DNA of 43,620 nt from Clostridiales bacterium (lineage in GTDB: Bacteria > Bacillota > Clostridia > Clostridiales > Clostridiaceae): contig JAAYPK010000095.1 of the NCBI GenBank assembly GCA_012519845.1, positions 1-43,620 of the forward strand, read 5' to 3'. Shown here piece by piece: positions 15,732-24,462 of the stretch. The stretch's first letter is position 1. Each line of letters begins with the position of its first letter. Under the pieces are notes generated by a model that was not told the DNA's origin, did not search any database, and worked only from the letters and a program-made list of their open reading frames with translations. Made by a program: the position numbers and the translations under genes.

Positions 15732-16202
15732 TTATAAAGTGTACTTCATAGGAGTAAAACGTATCCCATTTATAGTTTTTTCTTTATCAACATCAACAAA
15801 GCCAACATTATGATAAAATGCTCTTCCATATGGTGAACTGTTTACGGTCAGTTCTTTTAAATTATTGTTATGCTTTTTAACATCCAAAACTAACTGTTCA
15901 AATATTTTTGTAGCAACACCTTTTCGATGATATTCTTTACTAGTAAACACCTATGATATATGTGATTCTCCACGCATAACAAAAACTCCAACTAATTTTT
16001 TATCATCAAATGCTCCCCACATTGGATTATTGCCATTTTTACATTCACTTTTAAAGTCATCATTATCCATTACATCTTTTCTAAAAGTTTCTACTCCTTT
16101 AGGACCATACTCTGGTGCTTCAAATTCTAAATATGTTTTCCATACCAATTCTAGTGCAGTGTCTAATTCCTGAGCCTTAAGACGTCTTACTAAAATATTC
16201 AT
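15732..16202 (-). pseudogene. GNAT family N-acetyltransferase split by an in-frame TAG
   Basis: From the ATG at 16202 (behind GGGAGGGAG) the frame reads MNILVRRLKAQELDTALELV through WGAFDDKKLVGVFVMRGESHIS, then TAG at 15951-15953, and continues in the same frame with VFTSKEYHRKGVATKIFEQL (motif A, HRKGVA) and SPYGRAFYHNVGFVDVDKEK (motif B). Without the amber codon it would be a complete 155-residue GNAT; TTG to TAG is the simplest cause. The 3' part has no ribosome binding site, so a separate peptide is unlikely. Confidence 0.8.
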
Positions 16203-16222
16203 ATTTCTCCCTCCCCTATAAC

Positions 16223-16765
16223 TTAATTTTTTATAATAGCATAACAAACTTCCCCTTCTGGCAATTGATTTCTCACTATAAATCGTTGAACTGTATCTGT
16301 TATCTGCATACTTGATTTTTGCAAAACTCTACCTGATTTTATATTATTAATTCTATGAAAGGCCTCTAGTTTTGTAAATCCTGTATTAGAAAATGTAAAT
16401 TCTATTATTGCAGATAAAGCCTCTCCAGCATAACCTTTTCCCCAAAAGTTTTCTCCAATGCAGTATTCTATTTCTGCCGTATTACAATTACTATACACTT
16501 TACAAAATGCTATTTGCCCAATATTTTCATTTCTTTCCTTTTCAATAATTGCCCATCTATAGAACTCCAAATCATTATATTGGTTAATCCATTTTTCAAG
16601 TAACTCAATTACTTCTTCCTCTGATGTATAAATCGGCTCCCCATATGAAGCTTGTACAGTTGAATTAGATGTCCAATTCTTCAACATATCATTACAATCA
16701 TCATATAAAAAAGGTCTTAATAATAATCTTTCAGTATTAATTATTTTAGTTCCACAGTGCTTCAT
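16223..16765 (-). CDS. GNAT acetyltransferase, RimJ/RimL type
   Basis: 180 residues from the ATG at 16765, chosen because TAGGAGA is at proper spacing; an upstream TTG has no such site. IINTERLLLRPFLYDDCNDM at the N-terminus and EIEYCIGENFWGKGYAGEAL (WGKGYAGEA acetyl-CoA loop at about residue 112) mark the RimJ/RimL branch, which acetylates protein N-termini or other amines. The C-terminal part SGRVLQKSSMQITDTVQRFI is shorter than usual but ends naturally. It lies 20 bases upstream of the broken GNAT gene and was probably its operon partner. Confidence 0.83.
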   Translation of the reverse strand: MKHCGTKIINTERLLLRPFLYDDCNDMLKNWTSNSTVQASYGEPIYTSEEEVIELLEKWINQYNDLEFYRWAIIEKERNENIGQIAFCKVYSNCNTAEIEYCIGENFWGKGYAGEALSAIIEFTFSNTGFTKLEAFHRINNIKSGRVLQKSSMQITDTVQRFIVRNQLPEGEVCYAIIKN

Positions 16766-16789
16766 AAACTTTCTCCTAACCAATCATTC

Positions 16790-17009
16790 CTAGGACATAC
16801 TATTCTTTCTACAAACTATAATAAATCTATGTTCAAAACTCTCTATATATCCTTTAATTTTTAATTCCTCATTAAGCTTGCATAATTCTTCAAAACATTT
16901 ATCTACTGAAAAACCTGGAAACTCCCAAGAAATAATTTTAGCAAAATACACTCATGATTCTCTTAATTTACTATAGCTGCACCAAGTTATTAATTTGCTT
17001 TTTCTCCAT
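16790..17009 (-). pseudogene. SAM methyltransferase reduced to its two ends
   Basis: A start with a good site (AGGTGAAAGC, ATG at 17009) gives MEKKQINNLVQL and a stop. About 60 bases on, an open frame gives YFAKIISWEFPGFSVDKCFE then ELCKLNEELKIKGYIESFEH and RFIIVCRKNSMS, which resembles the C-terminal end of small class I methyltransferases. The middle with the SAM-binding core is gone. The likely event is an internal deletion of more than 150 codons. Family assignment rests on the C-terminal tail only. Confidence 0.5.
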
Positions 17010-17061
17010 TATGTGCTTTCACCTACTTTTAAATTTATTATGTAAAAATCATATTTCCATA

Positions 17062-17559
17062 CTACCCCAATATTTTTGCCATATAATATTCATCTATATA
17101 TTCTCCGTCAATCTTCATTCCGTGAATCTTTTTACCTTCAATTTCAAACCCTGCTTTTTTGTATAATTTTATAGCGTTTTCATTATGGCACATAACTGTT
17201 AATTCTAATCTTTTAATTTCATTGGATTTTGCCCACTTTTCTATTTCCCAAAATAATCTACTTCCAATTCCTTGATTTCTATAATTACTTAACACTGCTA
17301 TTGAAATATATGCAACATGTCTTGTTCGTCTAAAATTACCTCTTTCAGCTGCAATTACTCCAACCATTTTCTCTTTATCAAATACAACTAACATGCAGGA
17401 ATTACTTTTTTCAAACCACTCTATCATGCTATCAAAATTTTCTTTTCCTGTAGGCCTTTCCCCTGGCTCATACATCATAAACTTAGTTTCATTATCTAAT
17501 TCTTTTTGCATTTCATAAAAGCTAATGAAATCACTTTTTTCCAGTCTTTTAATTTTCAT
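17062..17559 (-). CDS. GNAT family N-acetyltransferase
   Basis: 165 residues, complete. MKIKRLEKSDFISFYEMQKE opens the fold; AYISIAVLSNYRNQGIGSRL (about residues 90-109) carries motif A with YRNQGIGS, and MCHNENAIKLYKKAGFEIEG is motif B. KIHGMKIDGEYIDEYYMAKI is the common C-terminus of YhhY/SpeG-like members that act on amino acids or polyamines, though the substrate is not known here. AGGAGGTAGG precedes the ATG. It follows the methyltransferase gene by 28 bases and is probably co-transcribed. Confidence 0.88.
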   Translation of the reverse strand: MKIKRLEKSDFISFYEMQKELDNETKFMMYEPGERPTGKENFDSMIEWFEKSNSCMLVVFDKEKMVGVIAAERGNFRRTRHVAYISIAVLSNYRNQGIGSRLFWEIEKWAKSNEIKRLELTVMCHNENAIKLYKKAGFEIEGKKIHGMKIDGEYIDEYYMAKILG

Positions 17560-17587
17560 AACATTCCTACCTCCTATATAAAATATA

Positions 17588-18337
17588 TTATTCCTTTATA
17601 AATGTCATATTAAGCACTTGTTCAGTTATCCATATTTCATCATTAACCAGTTCTATGTCATATCCTGAAATAACAGAGTCATCTTCTTCTAACAAAATTC
17701 CTTCATACTTTTCTGCCTCTTTCCTAGGAAATCTAATTGTTGTTATCTCATTTGACAGAAACTTAAAATTTAGTTCATTTAACATTTTTTTATATTCACA
17801 TAATGAATAAAACTTAATGTGTCCATCCTGTTTCATTTGCATATACTTGTCTACAAAACCATACTTATCATTGTCATTTGGTGATGGATCAGATATAATT
17901 AGTTTTCCATTAGGCTTTAATATACGGTACATTTCTGCGAAACTGTTTTGAATATCTGGGAAGTGATGAAGAGCATATCTTGAAATAATAATATCTATAC
18001 TCTCATCTTGAAAAGGAAACTTTTCTCCATCATAGGAAATGAATTTTAAATTATGGATTCCTTTTTCAATAGCCTTTTTCTTATTTTCTTCTAAAATTTC
18101 TGTTACTATATCTAAACCTATAACATTAACATCTTTATTATTTTCTGCCAAGGGAAAAGCAATATAGCCTGTCCCAGTTCCTAAATCCAATATAGTATCT
18201 TTAGGCTTGGACTTTAGTAGATTAAGCAATAACTCTAAATGTTTATCATCTCTTGTTTGCTTATTATAGTAGTTTTCTTCAGAAAAACTTTCTTCAAAAC
18301 CTTTTTTAGTTATTTTAATATTCTCATGAATTTTCAT
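17588..18337 (-). CDS. Class I SAM-dependent methyltransferase
   Basis: 249 residues. TILDLGTGTGYIAFPLAENN (about residues 44-63) is motif I of the SAM-binding Rossmann fold; VIGLDIVTEIL is motif II; FQDESIDIIISRYALHHFPD and EMYRILKPNGKLIISDPSPN follow in the UbiE/Methyltransf_11 manner. The C-terminal 60 residues may form the acceptor site. The acceptor is not recognisable. AGAGGTAT precedes the ATG, and the gene follows the HEAT-repeat gene by 15 bases, so they may share a transcript. Confidence 0.87.
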   Translation of the reverse strand: MKIHENIKITKKGFEESFSEENYYNKQTRDDKHLELLLNLLKSKPKDTILDLGTGTGYIAFPLAENNKDVNVIGLDIVTEILEENKKKAIEKGIHNLKFISYDGEKFPFQDESIDIIISRYALHHFPDIQNSFAEMYRILKPNGKLIISDPSPNDNDKYGFVDKYMQMKQDGHIKFYSLCEYKKMLNELNFKFLSNEITTIRFPRKEAEKYEGILLEEDDSVISGYDIELVNDEIWITEQVLNMTFIKE

Positions 18338-18352
18338 ATACTATACCTCTTA

Positions 18353-19888
18353 TTATCTAGAAAGAAATAACAATTGATTTTTTACCCTTACGTCTAAAAT
18401 ACTTTTTTCTTCATTTATCAATTTAATAATAGTTAGTCTTTCTTTATTTGTAGGTCGTGTAAAAGAACTATTAAAAGACATAATCCAGCTGTCTATTCCT
18501 TTAATGGATAACAATTTCACACTATCATACTCACTTTTTATAGTAATTAACATATAAATTAACCTTTGCCATTTCGAGGCTCTAAACAGCAATTTTACAC
18601 ACTTAATTTTATTATTTTCATAATTAGTTCTTTCATAAATTTCAAATATCCTTTCAAAATTTTCAACACTATATTTTTCAATAAGTACTGTTGCTGTCTT
18701 AAGAATTGATTTATTTACAGATAATAGCATTTCAGTAATTGTTGTTTTATATTTTTCACTATTTAAACGCATTAAAGTTATCATGGAAGCACGGACTATA
18801 GAAACATTATCAATATATAAATATGGCTCTATAATACTACAATCTTCTATGCTCCCTATTTCTCCTAAACCTAAAATAGCGCATTGAGTATTGGTTGATA
18901 AATTATCAATATAAAATTTATATATATTTATAGATGGACATAACTCTTTAATTATTTTCCTAGCAAGTTCACGAACATAAGGATTTTTATCTAGCAACAT
19001 CCTTTTTGCTTCCTGTAAAACTATTTCTTTTCTATTGTCATAAATATATTGCAAGGCCATAACTCTAATAGCCCCATACTTGTCATTTAAGAATTGTCTA
19101 CTTATTTCTGAAATATCAGTTTTGCCTTCAACAAGTTTTATAAAAATCATTTTACGAAGAAACGGATCTCTTTCCCTTTTTAAGTGTTCAATTACCCAAG
19201 GATTAATAGGCAACTTCATTTCAAAAAGAATGTTAAAGCACATTTTTCTTGTATATATTTCATTACTTTTAGATCCTTTTTTTATGACTTCTTGTCCCAA
19301 TGGACTACTCATTTTCTTGTAGATTATTTCTGATAGTTCAACATATGCATCCCCACTACTTCTACGAAGTTTTTCTAGAAAAGGAAGTGTTCTTAATAAT
19401 TCCATATCCTCTGCTTCTTCAATTCTTTTGCAAAAGGCTAAATGTGCAGCTTGTCTAACTTGAAGAACCCAATCATTTTTACGTAAAGTAATATAAGGCA
19501 GTGTATTTTGAAAATTTAAAAGTAGCTTAACTGCCTTCTCCCTAATATATCCATTAGGATTAAAACTTGAAAAAATAATCACTGCTCTTTTTTCATAATT
19601 AGACATCTTATTTGTTAAAAAGTTTTCTACTTTTAATCTTCTCCAGTCAATACTCCATTCCATTGAAGTTGTCTGTCGCATTTCCCTATCTATTTTACAT
19701 ATACTAAAGAAATCTAATTCTTTCAAAACTTCATTAAGAGCCTTAGCCGCTATTAATTTGTGCTGTTTAGAACTTTCAGCAAATACACAAAAAATCCAAG
19801 GTATAACATTAATGTTGCCATTATTTAATTCATTAATATTCCTTTCAAGATTTTTTGAGTAATATTCTATTCCTCTAGAAAAAAACAT
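18353..19888 (-). CDS. HEAT-repeat protein of unknown function
   Basis: 511 residues, no signal peptide or clear membrane segment after the first residues. From about residue 110 on it is built of paired helices with HEAT-type spacing, for example GYIREKAVKLLLNFQN, WVLQVRQAAHLAFCKR, DKYGAIRVMALQYIYDNRK, NPYVRELARKIIKEL and VSIVRASMITLMRLN. HEAT arrays are protein-binding scaffolds; the partner is unknown. The 5' neighbours on the same strand are two small membrane proteins, so a membrane-associated complex is a reasonable guess. The start has AAAGGGGC in front. Not recognised as a named family. Confidence 0.7.
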   Translation of the reverse strand: MFFSRGIEYYSKNLERNINELNNGNINVIPWIFCVFAESSKQHKLIAAKALNEVLKELDFFSICKIDREMRQTTSMEWSIDWRRLKVENFLTNKMSNYEKRAVIIFSSFNPNGYIREKAVKLLLNFQNTLPYITLRKNDWVLQVRQAAHLAFCKRIEEAEDMELLRTLPFLEKLRRSSGDAYVELSEIIYKKMSSPLGQEVIKKGSKSNEIYTRKMCFNILFEMKLPINPWVIEHLKRERDPFLRKMIFIKLVEGKTDISEISRQFLNDKYGAIRVMALQYIYDNRKEIVLQEAKRMLLDKNPYVRELARKIIKELCPSINIYKFYIDNLSTNTQCAILGLGEIGSIEDCSIIEPYLYIDNVSIVRASMITLMRLNSEKYKTTITEMLLSVNKSILKTATVLIEKYSVENFERIFEIYERTNYENNKIKCVKLLFRASKWQRLIYMLITIKSEYDSVKLLSIKGIDSWIMSFNSSFTRPTNKERLTIIKLINEEKSILDVRVKNQLLFLSR

Positions 19889-20001
19889 CTCTTGCCCCTT
19901 TCCATAATAACTGTTTACTATTCTGTTGCCTATTATTTAAGATTTCTTCTTAATGCACATTCCAACAGCCATGTAATTTCTTTTTTCTCTCCATTCTTTT
20001 G

Positions 20002-20445
20002 TTAATCTTCTATTAATTCATAAACTTTTCTTATAGAATCACTATCTTCAAAATTATCTAATATTTTATACATTAACTCTGAAGTCTCTGTTTCACTAAA
20101 TACCTCATTAAATTTCTGTTTATCATTTATCATAAGAAGCTTTATTCTAAGTAACAATAATGAAAGACTGGAATTTTTCTCATCTGACTTAATTCCCTTA
20201 TTTCTACTTAAAGTAAGATATGCTTCTCTAGCAGTTACTATATTCCCATATTGTTTAGCATAGACAATTTCATCCTCTATACTTCCTCCCAATCCAACAA
20301 AAGCCTCAATATTACTTCTAACAATATCTCTTTGCCTCTCTTCATAAGATCTTATCCTATTATATTGGTAAATATTATAGCTACAAGAAAGTAAAATAAT
20401 TCCGCCAATTAAACAAAAAATAAATTTCTTATATTTTAAAATCAT
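20002..20445 (-). CDS. Small membrane-anchored or lipoprotein-like protein, unknown; possible early stop
   Basis: 147 residues. FIFCLIGGIILLSC at residues 9-22 is a membrane helix ending LLSCS, so it may be a lipoprotein (imperfect lipobox) or a plain N-terminal anchor; the rest is a helical, probably extracellular domain. GGAGAGGTGCTGTA precedes the ATG. After the TAA stop the same frame continues QKNGEKKEITWLLECALRRN then LK and stops at 19933. This stretch looks like protein, so the stop may be a nonsense mutation cutting 22 residues from a longer parent. It lies just upstream of the HEAT-repeat gene. Function unknown. Confidence 0.6.
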   Translation of the reverse strand: MILKYKKFIFCLIGGIILLSCSYNIYQYNRIRSYEERQRDIVRSNIEAFVGLGGSIEDEIVYAKQYGNIVTAREAYLTLSRNKGIKSDEKNSSLSLLLLRIKLLMINDKQKFNEVFSETETSELMYKILDNFEDSDSIRKVYELIED

Positions 20446-20548
20446 TACAGCACCTCTCCATAAAATCTTCTAAAAACTCAATGTTTCCTATAAGTATTTC
20501 CTTTTCTAACACCTAAGACCTAAAAATAACCATTTATCATAAGATTCT

Positions 20549-20938
20549 TCAATCCTTCCTTCTCATGTAACTAAAGCCTTCCGAACCTATGTTAATTACT
20601 GTTGCCTTTAATAAACATTCAAATAAATTTACTTTCTCTGGATTTAAATAATGCTTTGATAAAAATAACAGTCCCCAAATAAACAAGATTTTACCTAAAA
20701 AAATTACAATAGCTTTATATTTTTTCTCTTTAATTTTCATTCTCATTTCTAAAATAGTTAATAATAAAAATACAACTATATTTAATATACAAAATATCCA
20801 AATCATCAAAAATAAATTAGATAAGTCCTTTTTGTTTAATGAATCCCCTGCCACTACAAAATAAATAACAATTACTCCTAAAAATATTATACTTAATGCT
20901 ATAATTATCTTGCATATTCTCACAAATTCTTTATTCAT
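20549..20938 (-). CDS. Small integral membrane protein, unknown
   Basis: About 129 residues from the ATG at 20938, preferred because GGAG sits six bases before it while the ATG four codons up has no site. Three clear membrane helices (ICKIIIALSIIFLGVIVIYF, LFLMIWIFCILNIVVFLLLT, AIVIFLGKILFIWGLLFLS) and a short fourth hydrophobic stretch near the C-terminus (ATVINIGSEGFSYM). No family recognised. Same strand as the HEAT-repeat and anchored-protein genes, 103 bases upstream of them. A strong AAGGAGG about 60 bases upstream of the start has no start codon near it, perhaps a trace of a lost gene. Confidence 0.6.
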   Translation of the reverse strand: MNKEFVRICKIIIALSIIFLGVIVIYFVVAGDSLNKKDLSNLFLMIWIFCILNIVVFLLLTILEMRMKIKEKKYKAIVIFLGKILFIWGLLFLSKHYLNPEKVNLFECLLKATVINIGSEGFSYMRRKD

Positions 20939-21147
20939 ATAATTCTCCATAATTCTAAATTAATAAATAAGCTCCAAGTAAATCTACATAATGAAGATGA
21001 TGACATTTATATAGTATATTATTGTACCTCCTTCAGCTTGTATAATTCATCTTCAAATTATGTTTTGTATTTATAATATATTATACATTTAAACAACAAA
21101 ATTTTTCCAGTATTTTAGTTATATTTCCCAACCTCAAATGTAAAATA

Positions 21148-21178
21148 CAAAAAGAAGCTGCAACAAAGTTGCAGCTTC
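21148..21178 (-). terminator. Strong intrinsic terminator
   Basis: GAAGCTGCAAC and GTTGCAGCTTC form an 11-bp perfect stem with a 3-base loop, followed by TTTTTG on the minus strand. Confidence 0.9.
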
Positions 21179-21372
21179 CTATAATTATTTAAATATGTTT
21201 TGCTAAGAAGATTTAATCTTTAAGGGGAGGAGAGATGACAAACTTCTTAGCAAGGGGATTTTAAGAAATTATAATTTAAGCTTCTTCTATTCCGGCCTCA
21301 GCTATGGTAGAAAGTTAATTAATATTATGTTTAGCTTTGGCCGGCATAAACTTATAATTTCTATGTATTAAT
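21148..21372 (-). ncRNA. Candidate structured RNA downstream of ferritin
   Basis: Three stems follow each other on the minus strand. Stem 1: outer GAAATTATAA/TTATAATTTC (21265-21274, 21352-21361) enclosing CCGGCC..AGCTA paired with TAGCT..GGCCGG (21292-21304, 21332-21344). Stem 2: TTGCTAAGAAG/CTTCTTAGCAA (21200-21210, 21243-21253) with CTCTCCTCCCC in its loop. Stem 3 is a perfect terminator at 21154-21178. UCCC-rich loops facing purine-rich Shine-Dalgarno sites are typical of Gram-positive small regulatory RNAs. It may be a separate RNA or the 3' end of the ferritin mRNA; no good separate promoter was found. On the plus strand the same DNA has GGGGAGGAGAG before a 9-codon frame, MTNFLARGF, but no terminator. 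This, with the AT-rich remainder, is all I see in the 435-base gap. Confidence 0.5.
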
Positions 21373-21373
21373 T

Positions 21374-21889
21374 TTATAGCATTACTGGTGGATTTGTACT
21401 TGGTGTGTAAATTCTTGCACTTAGTTCTTGATCTAACAAGAATAAGCCACTATCTCCAGCAATTCTTAATCTATCAATGTTATTTTTAGCATTGGCTTCT
21501 TCTTCAACTTGCTCCTTAATAAACCATTGAAGAAATTCTAAGGTTCTAAAGTCTCCTTCATCTCTTGCAACCATTGCTATTTTATTAATAAGACTTGTTA
21601 CATACTGTTCATGTTCTAGTGTCCTTTTAAAAATATCCATTACAGATTCAAAACCATTTTCTGGCTTTTTAATTTCCAATAGATCCACTTTTCCATCAAC
21701 ATTATGTAAGTATTTATAAAAATACATTGCATGATCCGTTTCTTCCTTATATTGAACCATATACCAATTTGAAATTCCATTTAAGCCTTCTTGTTCAAAA
21801 TATGAAGCCATTCCTAAATAGAAATAAGCTGAATACATTTCATGATTAATTTGTTCATTTAATAATTTTTCAATGTTCTCAGAAATCAT
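21374..21889 (-). CDS. ftnA: Bacterial non-heme ferritin
   Basis: 171 residues, the normal length. The four-helix ferritin core shows EQINHEMYSAYFYLGMASYF (residues 11-30) with the ferroxidase Glu, WYMVQYKEETDHAMYFYKYL with the EExxH pair (here EETDH) of helix B, and the later ferroxidase Glu in HEQYVTSLINKIA. It oxidises Fe2+ and stores it as ferric mineral in a 24-mer in the cytoplasm. AGGAGGCAGG precedes the ATG, 13 bases after the nitroreductase gene, so the two form an operon. The downstream structured region ends in a terminator. Confidence 0.92.
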   Translation of the reverse strand: MISENIEKLLNEQINHEMYSAYFYLGMASYFEQEGLNGISNWYMVQYKEETDHAMYFYKYLHNVDGKVDLLEIKKPENGFESVMDIFKRTLEHEQYVTSLINKIAMVARDEGDFRTLEFLQWFIKEQVEEEANAKNNIDRLRIAGDSGLFLLDQELSARIYTPSTNPPVML

Positions 21890-21902
21890 TTTGACCTGCC
21901 TC

Positions 21903-22502
21903 CTAATTAATTACTTTTACTCTTTCATTTATATTAACAAATGATTTTTCATCTGGATCCTTCACAATTTTTCCAAATGGCATCTCACTTATTAATCTCC
22001 ATTCTTTAGGAATATTAAATTCTACCTTCACTTTTTCATCAATTAAAGGATTATAATGTTGAAGATTAACTCCAAGTCCTTCTGCTTCAAGCTGAGTCCA
22101 TATTGCAAATTGTAGCATTCCATTTGCTTGATCTGCCCATGGATCAAAATTATCTTTATACAATGGGAATTGTTCCTTTAACCCATTAGTTACTCTTGTA
22201 TCATCAAAATATAAAATAGTTCCATGTCCAGCCCTAAAGCTATTTATTTTATCCTCTGTGCTTTTAAAGTTTTCTTTTGGAACTAATGCTCCTAAAACCT
22301 CTTTTGTAATATCCCATAACTTTTTATGATTTTCATTAAATAAAACCACTACTCTTGTGCTTTGGCTATTAAATGCGGTTGGAACATTTTTTACACTATT
22401 TTTAACAATTTCTATTATATTATCATCTGCAATTGGAGATTCATTACTTATTCCGTAATAAGTACGTCTTGCCTCCATTGCTTCCTTAAAATTCATATTC
22501 AT
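21903..22502 (-). CDS. Nitroreductase family protein (Frm2/Hbn1-like)
   Basis: 199 residues from the ATG at 22502, which has AGGTGATAA at close spacing; longer starts lack one. FKEAMEARRTYYGISNESPI is the FMN-phosphate-binding opening with the ARR motif; FNSQSTRVVVLFNENHKKLW and LQFAIWTQLEAEGLGVNLQH are typical of the small Hbn1/YdgI-like branch of the nitroreductases. It should bind FMN and reduce nitro or quinone compounds with NAD(P)H as a dimer. Being first in an operon with ferritin suggests a role in redox or iron stress. Confidence 0.85.
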   Translation of the reverse strand: MNMNFKEAMEARRTYYGISNESPIADDNIIEIVKNSVKNVPTAFNSQSTRVVVLFNENHKKLWDITKEVLGALVPKENFKSTEDKINSFRAGHGTILYFDDTRVTNGLKEQFPLYKDNFDPWADQANGMLQFAIWTQLEAEGLGVNLQHYNPLIDEKVKVEFNIPKEWRLISEMPFGKIVKDPDEKSFVNINERVKVIN

Positions 22503-22615
22503 TTTATCACCTAATTTATTTATATTTTCTTTATATGTATATAATAACATTTATTTTCATATATTACAAGCTATTAATTAATAATTATTATTTTTTATCA
22601 ATTATATATTTGTAT

Positions 22616-22656
22616 AAAAAAGCTGCTCATAGGATTTATTACCTAATGAAGCAGCT
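22616..22656 (-). terminator. Terminator of the GGDEF gene
   Basis: AGCTGCT (22621-22627) pairs with AGCAGCT (22650-22656) and is followed by TTTTTTATA on the minus strand. Confidence 0.75.
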
Positions 22657-22663
22657 CTACATC

Positions 22664-24336
22664 TTAATTCATACTTGCTTTAAATATTCTTTTTTCTTCA
22701 TACATCTTTCTATCTGCAATTTCATAAACACTCCATATGGATTCACTCTCGCAGTTCTTCCTTATGGCATATCCTATAGATGCTGATAGCAAAAATTTAA
22801 CATGTTCCATATTATTATACTTCATCATACGATTCTTCAATTCATTAATTCTTTCAACTATTACTTTTTCAGGGCAGTCTGTAACTATAACAATAAACTC
22901 ATCTCCACCCATTCTTCCAACTTCACCAATATCACTAAATATTTCTTTTAAATATGTAGCAAATTCTTTTATCATAATATCTCCCGTATTATGTCCAAAA
23001 GTATCATTAACATATTTCAAATTATTAATATCACAATTAATTATAGTAACAGTTTCTTTCTGCTGTTCAAGAGATTTCATTATCTCCTCACATTTCCTTC
23101 TATTATTAAGAGAAGTTAAAAAATCAACATAAGCAAAATTTTCTAATAACTTTCTTTCCTTTTGAGTATAATATCTCTCCAATAAATCTATTGCATAACT
23201 ATAAATAATAGAAATAACAAATATTAACATAGCAAAAGAAATAAAACTCATGTTTGATATAGCATTTGAGAAAATATATTTATCTACATTGAATCTTAAA
23301 AGATCAAAAATTACTATTAAGCACATAATAAGCATACCGTAAATTAATACCTTCTCCGGCTTTTTCTTGTTCTTAAAGGATTTTATAGAACAAGAAAATA
23401 AAATTATTCCTGATATTAAGACAATTATATGATAAATAGGCAGTAATAAAGAATAACTTAATCCAAAAACAACATAAGCAACAAATGCTACTATAGTAAA
23501 TATACTTAAAGATCCTATGCCAATGTTAAGTAGTTTTTTGTTTCTTTTTTTAACTTGCAATCTGCGAAAATATATCAGTATTAGTATAGGAGCCATGTAA
23601 AGTGAAAAATACTCAAGAAAACTTGAAATTTGAAAATTTTTAATAAACAAAAATATTATTCTTTCACTGCTATTTATCCAAATTGATATTAAAATGCAGA
23701 AAAGACCAATTATAGTAATATTACTAATTTCCATTGTGTAATTTCTTCTTGTTAATGAAAAAAATAGTGCTATTACCCCAAATAAAAAAGGGTCATTGTA
23801 ACTAATAAAACCATCATTTTGTTTATTACTAAATCAGTAATATAATTGCTATCATTTTCAATTGTAATACTTGGCAATACTGCATAAACATGCTTTTCTG
23901 TAAAAGTCATTTTGATTTTAAGCTCTTTTCCAGAAATATCGCTTGGTAATGGAATATGTAAAAATTCATGTCCTATTACTTTTCCACTGTCATAAATATC
24001 TTGTCCATAATCATATATTTTTACGCCATCAACATATACCTCTACAATACTATGATATAAATTTAAAATTAAAGTAGGATTTTGAATATTATTATCAGGA
24101 ATAACTTTAGTTAAAGTTATTGAATCTAACATATTGTCCAAACTAAATGAATATTCACTTAAATCCACATTAATAGGCTCATCATTATTTAGTTGAAAGA
24201 CTACGTCATCTTTTAATTGTATTTTATCATACTCTTTGTTTGATGAGGGTAAAGTTAATACAGAGTAACTAAAATATGTAATAGCAAATATAAAAATAAT
24301 ACTAACTAATAATCTAATAACATTTTCTCTTTTCAT
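22664..24336 (-). pseudogene. Membrane diguanylate cyclase (GGDEF), frameshifted
   Basis: Two frames make one 558-codon protein. The 5' frame starts at ATG 24336 (GGTGA before it): membrane helix (about residues 6-26), then a beta-rich extracellular domain with LILNLYHSIVEVYVDGVKIY and IGHEFLHIPLPSDISG, and the first helix of the membrane block, ending MTLFYLG. The 3' frame continues VIALFFSLTRRNYTM with about seven further helices and a GGDEF domain (RMGGDEFIVI). They meet at four C (23776-23779, plus strand); a fifth would restore the frame. The active site is complete, and the usual RxxD inhibitory site just before GGDEF is absent. This is the 7TM receptor-type cyclase layout. Whether it is a pseudogene or a miscalled homopolymer is open. 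Confidence 0.75.
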
Positions 24337-24462
24337 AATTTTCACCAACTTTTCAAATTAACTAGTTACATAGTATAATTTTATCATTTTTAACCCTTTT
24401 TTGAAACTAAATATTAATTTCTTTATATAAATATTGCTTTTTTTATATTTTATAAACAATTA

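Noticed and set aside
21229..21262. Plus-strand mini-gene MTNFLARGF behind GGGGAGGAGAG
   Set aside because: The GA-rich site is the complement of the CU-rich loop; no plus-strand promoter or terminator was convincing, so I prefer the minus-strand RNA reading.
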